DNA of 64,000 nt from Cylicocyclus nassatus. Lineage: Eukaryota > Nematoda > Chromadorea > Rhabditida > Strongylidae. How positions within the stretch are numbered: the stretch's first letter is position 1; each line of letters opens with the position of its first letter. Below the pieces are notes generated by a model. It saw only the letters and a list, made by a program, of their open reading frames with translations, did no database searches and was not told the DNA's origin. Positions 59,101-64,000 of the stretch are shown piece by piece. The translations under genes were made by a program, and so were the position numbers. Location: contig CATQJL010000112.1 of assembly GCA_958299035.1 (NCBI GenBank), positions 5,130,123-5,194,122 on the forward strand, written 5' to 3'.

Positions 59101-59594
59101 TGGCGGTCAGAAGGCGCTTCACCAGGGAAGAGCTCTTCCGCAATCTCGGTCCACGCCGGGTTGCACGTGAACGTGATGAACAGGTCAGGACGCCCGTACG
59201 CTCTAACGTAGGCCATTGCGTCCTGAGTGTACTCGTGCATGTGGCGTGGGCCGCCCGTGAAGGAGGATGGTAGTATGACCATTTGCCCGAGGTCAGTGAC
59301 ATTTCCATCTCCGGCCACGGCATCCCGCAGGTGGATGTAGTCGTCTGCACGCAGCTTTCGCTGATTGCGTCGAATGAAGAGGAGCCGTTCACTCTCAATC
59401 TTGGCGTACATGTCCACGATGAACTGGTGAAATAGTTGGCGACATCTCACGACGTGGTTGAAGGACGTGGACCTTATCATCATGCGATGCGCATAGAAAT
59501 CCATAGCCGACACCCTCTTATTGGTAGGGGCACCAGTGCTAGGATTCCTCTGCCATAGTTCGAAGTGATACCCGTCTACCCCATCCCAAAACAT
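56187..59594 (-). CDS. Helitron Rep/helicase (downstream part of split protein)
   Basis: 1135 residues. Rep part: RPDLFITFTCNPAW (about 135-148), the HUH motif in GLPHAHILVW (His 208 and 210) and YICKYVNKGSD with the two candidate nicking tyrosines 351 and 355. SF1 Pif1-like helicase part: LDAPGGTGKTFL (Walker A 710-715), LIVWDECTMAHK (DE 790-791), GDFRQTLPVI (826-835), AMTINKAQGQS and YVACSRVG near the C-terminus. Known role: nicking, strand transfer and unwinding in rolling-circle transposition. All key residues seen are intact. Upstream, the same frame continues through YPL to a TAA and into the preceding frame, so the Met at 59594 is probably not the native start. Confidence 0.93.
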   Translation of the reverse strand: MFWDGVDGYHFELWQRNPSTGAPTNKRVSAMDFYAHRMMIRSTSFNHVVRCRQLFHQFIVDMYAKIESERLLFIRRNQRKLRADDYIHLRDAVAGDGNVTDLGQMVILPSSFTGGPRHMHEYTQDAMAYVRAYGRPDLFITFTCNPAWTEIAEELFPGEAPSDRHDITARVFKQKLTKLIDVLTKSHVYGDTRCWMYTVEWQKRGLPHAHILVWLKEKIRPDQIDSIISAELPSREEDPLLFDVVLKNMIHGPCGPLNPRSPCMKDGKCTKRYPRQLIRETQTGTDGYPLYRRRKPDDGGHTAVIQMKVDHQTVDVVVDNSWVVPYTPLLSKMFRAHINVEYCNSVKSIKYICKYVNKGSDMATFGLEHATAPFDEIERYQTGRYISSNEAVWRILGFRIHEHYPPVTHLHVHLENGQRVYFTADNARERAAQPPQTTLTAFFLLCQHDPFARTLLYSEVLRYYTWNKSTKKWARRKQGAEVPGQPGTRAADVLARVYTVHPNQAECFYLRLLLHTIRGPTSFAALRTIDGEECETYREACQRLGLLEDDQQWDRTLAEAAMTSFAAQLRSLFGIILTVCKPSNPRALWEKYKEALSEDVLRECRRGLPSADIGYSPEIFNRALILLEDTCVSMNGQTLRDLGLTPPIRGDDQALESDVLRERSYDADQLTTYVESNRPLLTEDQELVYRAVLDTISSGRGGLLFLDAPGGTGKTFLINLLLAEIRRQGGIAVAVASSGIASTLLEGGRTAHSAFKLPLDIAHVEHPVCGISKGTGKAKVLQETKLIVWDECTMAHKKCLEALDNTLRDIRESDTLMGGAVVLLAGDFRQTLPVIPRSTPADELNACLKASPLWRHVRSLNLTTNMRVHLLGDETARNFAQQLLLLGEGRIPVEPSSGWITFPPDFCNMVQSVGELIEKVFPNIATNFSNGDWICERAILAPKNEQVDSINAQILNSLPGPVSTYTSFDTMVQREQAVYFPTEFLNSLQPNGIPPHRLDLKVGLPIMLLRNINPPRMCNGTRLCIRDLMPNVIVATILAGKFKGEVVHVPRIPFVPSDMPFEFRRVQFPVRPALAMTINKAQGQSLRTVGVDLETPCFSHGQLYVACSRVGSPANLYIYAPEGSTANVVYPRALT

Positions 59595-59603
59595 GAGTGG
59601 GTA

Positions 59604-62207
59604 TTACAGGGCATCGTACGACCTATGGGTTTCAGAGATGCGCTGCAACGTTTCGGAACGTTTTTCGATGATAATGTCACGCCCGTCGCTGTCGTCTTCG
59701 CCAACCAAGACCACCGCCATCTCGCTTACAGACGGAGCGTTGAAGCGTCGTTCATGCTGACCAGCAGGCCTCCTGTCAGCACGGATAACGACCTTATACT
59801 CGTCTGTAGGCATTCGGTCCAGGTTGGTCTTGAAGTCCTTCACCAGCTCGTTGTGCTGATGTAGCATTCTTTGCAGCTCTAGCACGACGTCCGGCCTTGT
59901 GCCACCGATGATGCCGCAACGTTGATCCGCTTGCAGCTGCTCGTCGCAGACGAAGTACAGCTGCAAGAACTTGGGGCTATCATTGCCATTAGGAAGCAGG
60001 GATCCAACTCTATGATAGACCTGTCCCTGCACCTTAAACGTTGGCATGAAGCCCTGTTCCTCAACGTCTGGCGTGGCAACTGTAGTGCCGAACGACGTCA
60101 TCTGGAAGCACGCATTGTACTTCCTGATGTTCTGCAAGAAATGCCTGGACACAGCACTGGTGCCGGACATGTATGAACGAAGCGGCTCAGGCGGCTCACT
60201 TAGAGGCGGAAGATCGACCTTGCCGCTGGAGCAGCACATGCCAGGAGGTTCGGCTCTGAACTTCTTGGCTTGACACTTACCACATACGACATCCATCCTT
60301 CCGATTAGTACGTTCGGATGGGTCGAGTAGTCTACCTGGGCATCGTAGTTGAGTGCCGCGAGGTGGAGATCTACTCGCCTGGATGTCTGTCGAGTGTGGA
60401 AATGCCGAGCACGATCACGTTCGAGCCGTACTGAGTGCGCTGCACCAGTCTCCGCTCTTCGTGAAGCCTCAGTCCTCATTCGACTGCTGTCGAGTCGAGA
60501 CTCGCGCTCTTCAGCCGTCCCCTGAGACCTGGCTTCGGCGTGTCTCGCTCGGTCGTCATCGAGTCGAGATGTGCGCTCTTCAGCCGTCTCTTGAGACCTG
60601 GCTTCAGCGTTTCTCGACCGCATGTCTTGCAGTCGAGAATGGCGCTCTTCAGCCGTCTCCTGAGACCTGGCTTCGGCGTGTCTCGCTCGGTCGTCGTCGA
60701 GTCGAGATGTGCGCTCTTCAGCCGTCTCCTGAGACCTGGCTTCGGCGTGTCTCGCTCGGTCGTCGTCGAGTCGAGATGTGCGCTCTTCAGCCGTCTCCTG
60801 AGACCTGGCTTCGGCGTGTCTCGCTCGGTCGTCATCGAGTCGAGATGTGCGCTCTTCAGCCGTCTCTTGAGACCTGGCTTCAGCGTTTCTCGACCGCATG
60901 TCTTGCAGTCGAGAATGGCGCTCTTCAGCCGTCTCCTGAGACCTGGCTTCGGCGTGTCTCGCTCGGTCGTCATCGAGTCGAGATGTGCGCTCTTCAGCCG
61001 TCTCTTGAGACCTGGCTTCAGCGTTTCTCGACCGCATGTCTTGCAGTCGAGAATGGCGCTCTTCAGCCGTCTCCTGAGACCTGGCTTCGGCGTGTCTCGC
61101 TCGGTCGTCGTCGAGTCGAGATGTGCGCTCTTCAGCCGTCTCCTGAGACCTGGCTTCGGCGTGTCTCGCTCGGTCGTCATCGAGTCGAGATGTGCGCTCT
61201 TCAGCCGTCTCTTGAGGCCTGGCTTCAGCGTTTCTCGACCGCATGTCTTGCAGTCGAGAATGGCGCTCTTCAGCCGTCTCCTGAGACCTGGCTTCGGCGT
61301 GTCTCGCTCGGTCGTCGTCGAGTCGAGATGTGCGCTCTTCAGCCGTCTCCTGAGACCTGGCTTCGGCGTGTCTCGCTCGGTCGTCATCGAGTCGAGATGT
61401 GCGCTCTTCAGCCGTCTCTTGAGACCTGGCTTCAGCGTTTCTCGACCGCATGTCTTGCAGTCGAGAATGGCGCTCTTCAGCCGTCTCCTGAGACCTGGCT
61501 TCGGCGTGTCTCGCTCGGTCGTCGTCGAGTCGAGATGTGCGCTCTTCAGCCGTCTCCTGAGACCTGGCTTCGGCGTGTCTCGCTCGGTCGTCGTCGAGTC
61601 GAGATGTGCGCTCTTCAGCCGTCTCCTGAGACCTGGCTTCGGCGTGTCTCGCTCGGTCGTCATCGAGTCGAGATGTGCGCTCTTCAGCCGTCTCTTGAGG
61701 CCTGGCTTCAGCGTTTCTCGACCGCATGTCTTGCAGTCGAGAATGGCGCTCTTCAGCCGTCTCCTGAGACCTGGCTTCGGCGTGTCTCGCTCGGTCGTCG
61801 TCGAGTCGAGAATGGCGCTCTTCAGCCGTCTCCTGAGACCTGGCTTCGGCGTGTCTCGCTCGGTCGTCATCGAGTCGAGATGTGCGCTCTTCAGCCGTCT
61901 CCTGGGATCTGGCTTCAGCGGTTCTCAACCGTTTGCCCGCGAGTCGAGAATCACGGCTTTCTTGTGATTCTGAGGCTCTCAGAGCAGCAAGCCGCAGGCG
62001 AGTTTGCGAGAGACTTGGTTCACGCTGTTCAGGCGTTTGCATTGCTCTCGCCTCGGCTATTCGGGCACGATTGCCTTCTAGCCGTTCTTGGCGCTGCTCC
62101 GAGGTCTCAGCCTCTCGTTGATCCCTGGCCTTTTTGGCCTTGGGATCAACTCTTCCGATAGATGCACGCTTCTTCGGCGGCATCTTGTGATGAGAGCCTT
62201 CAGGCAA
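59604..62207 (-). CDS. Helitron N-terminal part with STPR-like repeats (upstream part of split protein)
   Basis: 867 residues. MPPKKRAS and other basic residues open it, then about 25 repeats of 23 residues (consensus TAEERTSRLDDDRARHAEA plus RSQE; second form TAEERHSRLQDMRSRNAEA). Length, spacing of Arg and the period match the STPR (score-and-three-residue peptide repeat) DNA-binding module known from silkworm FMBP-1. A Cys cluster follows (VVCGKCQAKKF, then PGMCCSSG), then a region typical of the N-terminal Helitron domain, ending ETHRSYDAL and TAA at 59604-59606. That stop sits where Helitron proteins usually have Gln (YDPLQYPL), and the frame continues directly into 59594-56187. One substitution therefore splits an otherwise continuous protein of about 2000 residues. 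A second Met eight codons in could be the true start. Confidence 0.85.
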   Translation of the reverse strand: MPEGSHHKMPPKKRASIGRVDPKAKKARDQREAETSEQRQERLEGNRARIAEARAMQTPEQREPSLSQTRLRLAALRASESQESRDSRLAGKRLRTAEARSQETAEERTSRLDDDRARHAEARSQETAEERHSRLDDDRARHAEARSQETAEERHSRLQDMRSRNAEARPQETAEERTSRLDDDRARHAEARSQETAEERTSRLDDDRARHAEARSQETAEERTSRLDDDRARHAEARSQETAEERHSRLQDMRSRNAEARSQETAEERTSRLDDDRARHAEARSQETAEERTSRLDDDRARHAEARSQETAEERHSRLQDMRSRNAEARPQETAEERTSRLDDDRARHAEARSQETAEERTSRLDDDRARHAEARSQETAEERHSRLQDMRSRNAEARSQETAEERTSRLDDDRARHAEARSQETAEERHSRLQDMRSRNAEARSQETAEERTSRLDDDRARHAEARSQETAEERTSRLDDDRARHAEARSQETAEERTSRLDDDRARHAEARSQETAEERHSRLQDMRSRNAEARSQETAEERTSRLDDDRARHAEARSQGTAEERESRLDSSRMRTEASRRAETGAAHSVRLERDRARHFHTRQTSRRVDLHLAALNYDAQVDYSTHPNVLIGRMDVVCGKCQAKKFRAEPPGMCCSSGKVDLPPLSEPPEPLRSYMSGTSAVSRHFLQNIRKYNACFQMTSFGTTVATPDVEEQGFMPTFKVQGQVYHRVGSLLPNGNDSPKFLQLYFVCDEQLQADQRCGIIGGTRPDVVLELQRMLHQHNELVKDFKTNLDRMPTDEYKVVIRADRRPAGQHERRFNAPSVSEMAVVLVGEDDSDGRDIIIEKRSETLQRISETHRSYDAL
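60366..62110 (-). repeat. 69-bp coding minisatellite (about 25 units)
   Basis: Two main unit types, one with GTCGTCRTCGAGTCGAGATG and one with CGCATGTCTTGCAGTCGAGA (plus strand), are interleaved in an irregular pattern. Inner units are nearly identical while the outer three at each end are diverged, which points to recent array growth from the middle. All three minus frames and several plus frames are open across it because the unit is a multiple of three. Confidence 0.93.
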
Positions 62208-62211
62208 TAAG

Positions 62212-62430
62212 CTCCTCGGTACTCGAAGTAGAGCCTTCGGGCTTTTCTACTCGAGGTAGAGCCTTGCTGGCTTTTCGGTACTCGAGATGGAGCCTTTAGG
62301 CTTCTCGGTAGTCGAGGTAGAGCCTGTTGGCTTCTCGGTACTCGAAGTGAAGCCTTCGGGCTTTTCTACTCGAGGTAGAGCCTGTTGGCTTCTCGGTATC
62401 GAGGGAGAAAGAGCCTTCAGGCTTTATCGC
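62212..62430. repeat. Tandem array of about 33-36 bp with AGCC/GGCT hairpins in the Helitron leader
   Basis: Units of CTCGGTACTCGAAGTAGAG then CCTTCGGGCTTTT and variants (CCTGTTGGCTTCT, CCTTTAGGCTTCT). In each, AGCC and GGCT flank a 3-5 base loop, once as AGCC-TTCG-GGCT. It lies immediately upstream of the first start codon. Confidence 0.85.
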
Positions 62431-62762
62431 TCGGTCCTCAGATCCTTGGTCCTTTATCAGGTCCTCAGGTCCTTGGATCTTTGGTCCTCGCTTGGTACTC
62501 AGAGCTCTCGGTGGTTCAGTGGCCGCCGGCTAGCAGAGGTGAGTGACCGACAATGGCGAGATCGGCCGCCTTATATACCCCTCGAAAAGGGGCGGGGCCG
62601 GCTGTGATTGGTCACACCAACTCGGAAGGGGCGGATAGTTTTTGTATGGAAAGCCTATGCTTAACCACACGAATTGGACCGCCCACTTTGGACCGCCTCT
62701 TGCCCCGCCCCCTTGGAGGGGTATATAAGGCGAGGCGTCGCTGCACCAGTCATTTCCGGTGG
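62431..62762. other. Helitron leader spacer
   Basis: GGTCCTCAGATCCTTGG-type short repeats at 62430-62500, then GC-rich non-repeated sequence with GTATATAAGGC at 62721-62731 and its near-complement GCCTTATATACCCC at 62570-62583. An inverted pair (CCGCCTTATATACCCCTC at 62568; GAGGGGTATATAAGGCGAGG at 62716) holds a TATATA core that could serve as a promoter on either strand. Confidence 0.55.
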
Positions 62763-62779
62763 TTGCCTCGTGCCGGACG

Positions 62780-63043
62780 GTTGCCTCATTCGGAGGACAA
62801 CCATCGGATGCCTCAATCGGAGGACATGCACCAGATGCCTCATTTGGAGGAGAACCATCGGATGCCTCACTCGGAGGACATCTACCAGATGCCTCACTTG
62901 GAGGACAACCATCGGATGCCTCACTCGGAGGACATCTACCAGATGCCTCACTTGGAGGACAACCATCGGATGCCTCACTCGGCGGACAACCATCGGATGC
63001 CTCACTCGGCGGACAACCATCGGATGCCTCACTCGGAGGTACA
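62780..63043. repeat. 27-bp hairpin array (Helitron 5' side)
   Basis: Units of GGAGGACAACCATCGGATGC then CTCACTC. On the minus strand this reads GAGGCATCCGATGGTTGTCC, one base different from the unit at the other end of the element. Alternate units carry ATCTACCAG instead of AACCATCGG. Confidence 0.9.
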
Positions 63044-63597
63044 ACCACTTGGTTGTTCGCCTCCATTCGGAGGTACAACCACTCGGTTGTTCGCCTCCAT
63101 TCGGAGGTACAACCACTCGGTTGTTCGCCTCCATTCGGAGGTACAACCACTCGGTTGTTCGCCTCCATTCGGAGGTACAACCACTCGGTTGTTCGCCTCC
63201 ATTCGGAGGTACAACCACTCGGTTGTTCGCCTCCATTCGGAGGTACAACCACTCGGTTGTTCGCCTCCATTCGGAGGTACAACCACTCGGTTGTTCGCCT
63301 CCATTCGGAGGTACAACCACTCGGTTGTTCGCCTCCATTCGGAGGTACAACCACTCGGTTGTTCGCCTCCATTCGGAGGTACAACCACTCGGTTGTTCGC
63401 CTCCATTCGGAGGTACAACCACTCGGTTGTTCGCCTCCATTCGGAGGTACAACCACTCGGTTGTTCGCCTCCATTCGGAGGTACAACCACTCGGTTGTTC
63501 GCCTCCATTCGGAGGTACAACCACTCGGTTGTTCGCCTCCATTCGGAGGTACAACCACTCGGTTGTTCGCCTCCATTCGGAGGTACAACCACTGGCT
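63044..63597. repeat. 34-bp palindromic array, about 16 nearly identical units
   Basis: Each unit contains GGAGGTACAACCACTCGGTT followed by GTTCGCCTCCATTC. ACAACC and GGTTGT are exact complements around ACTC, extended by GGAGG/CCTCC. The units show almost no divergence. Since 34 is not a multiple of three, the array is open in every frame in a 34-residue cycle; I do not regard any as a gene. Confidence 0.95.
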
Positions 63598-64000
63598 CAA
63601 CACCTCCGTCGAGGTGAGCCATTCGGCCACCTCAGTCGAGGCGGAACCCACGGTTCACTCGCCGAAAGCGTACGGATATATCAACACTCGGTGAAACCGG
63701 AATTTTTACAGAAAAATCAAAAATATTTGTATCTCGTTTCAGAGACATCCTGGGACCTTGCGTCAAAAACACGTATATGCTAACTTTTGATGGCCAATCC
63801 AGCGGTGCTACTCAAATATTTTTTCTTCTTCTCATTCGAAGACGCCATCATGATTTCCTCCCAATAAATTTTAAAAAACCCTAGAAAAACGGTTTTTTTT
63901 CTCAAAATACTTTTGTATGTTTACCCACATATACAGTGTGTGCATGCAAATGCAAAAATTCAACAATTTGTCTAGGTCTATCAGAACCTGAAATCCAAAA
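63598..64000. other. Helitron 5' flank and window end
   Basis: Unique sequence without genes. TCAAAAGTTAGC (minus, 63790 downwards) is one possible Helitron 5' end, and other TC positions are equally possible. No mariner right half is visible here. Confidence 0.4.

Larger units (their letters stand above)
54656..63790 (-). mobile_element. Large Helitron (autonomous type, one nonsense break); 5' limit uncertain
   Basis: Read on the minus strand, the 3' end is GGGCGGAGCCGGGTATGCC then AGCTAG (54656-54683), a GC-rich imperfect hairpin followed by CTAG and a T, as expected for Helitrons inserting between A and T. Order from 5' to 3' (minus): 34-bp palindromic array, 27-bp array, a short array of AGCC/GGCT hairpins, the coding region 62207-56187, a T-rich 24-bp repeat, the 26/38-bp hairpin array, then the 3' end. 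The 5' TC end is not certain. TC at 63790-63789 preceded by A is only a candidate, and the second half of the interrupted mariner element is not seen beyond it. Confidence 0.8.

Noticed and set aside
60353..62161. Long plus-strand open frames (602 and 475 codons) and a third minus frame (464 codons) over the Helitron repeat region
   Set aside because: They are shadows of the 69-bp coding repeat, whose length is a multiple of three; only the minus frame 62207-59604 continues into Helitron domains.
63044..63597. CRISPR-like array
   Set aside because: The units are contiguous with no unique spacers, in a eukaryotic transposon; it is a palindromic minisatellite.
62530..63783. Frames of 200-370 codons on both strands over the 5' arrays
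   Set aside because: A 34-bp unit keeps every frame open; no start context, domain or codon bias supports a gene.
63785..63795. TC preceded by A as the definite Helitron 5' end
   Set aside because: The dinucleotide is too common; without another copy or an empty site it is only a candidate.

Overview
The window looks like nuclear DNA of a clade V (rhabditine/strongylid-like) nematode. The introns end in TTTTCAG-type acceptors and two genes have a likely spliced-leader acceptor just before the start codon. The recognisable proteins match nematode families closely: the NAD-isocitrate dehydrogenase alpha subunit is 358 aa and collinear with C. elegans IDHA-1. Coding DNA is sparse, introns are short except where transposons have entered, and inverted-repeat elements are everywhere. 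The species call is inference.

Layout. 1-578: last two exons of an unidentified gene. 3432-7602 (+): complete ten-exon NAD-dependent isocitrate dehydrogenase alpha gene (idha-1 type), whose last intron holds a 729-bp inverted-repeat transposon. 7700-14840: transposon graveyard of a hAT element with two other elements nested in it, several TTAA-flanked inverted-repeat elements, and a broken Tc1/mariner transposase. 15615-16550 (+): a DAD1/OST2 gene (oligosaccharyltransferase subunit) that carries a roughly 135-residue Lys/Glu/Asp/Asn-rich insertion in the loop between its second and third membrane segments. 19342-20268 (-): the last six exons of a DPP-type S9 prolyl peptidase with an intact catalytic triad; its upstream exons are not visible. 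21614-22113: a 500-N gap bordered by a cDNA-library (SMART) adapter sequence. 22140-26518 (+): two head-to-tail units of a Penelope-like retroelement (RT plus GIY-YIG endonuclease) with a hammerhead-like motif, unit length 3020 bp.

26.9-54.5 kb: no gene that I can support. It is AT-rich and holds many short non-autonomous DNA transposons (mariner-, hAT-, Harbinger- and piggyBac-like target duplications), dispersed GC-rich islets and homopolymer tracts.

54656 to about 63.8 kb (-): a large autonomous Helitron, split into an 867-aa and an 1135-aa reading frame by one in-frame TAA at a conserved position. Its N-terminal part carries about 25 STPR-like 23-residue repeats. Related palindromic minisatellites lie near both ends in inverted orientation. 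Rep, helicase and most end structures are present, so it looks recently active.

The host genes (idha-1: TCA cycle in mitochondria; DAD1: N-glycosylation in the ER; DPP: peptide processing) do not form one pathway. The most unusual items are the DAD1 insertion, the Helitron with its repeat arrays, and the tandem Penelope-like element beside an adapter-tagged gap.
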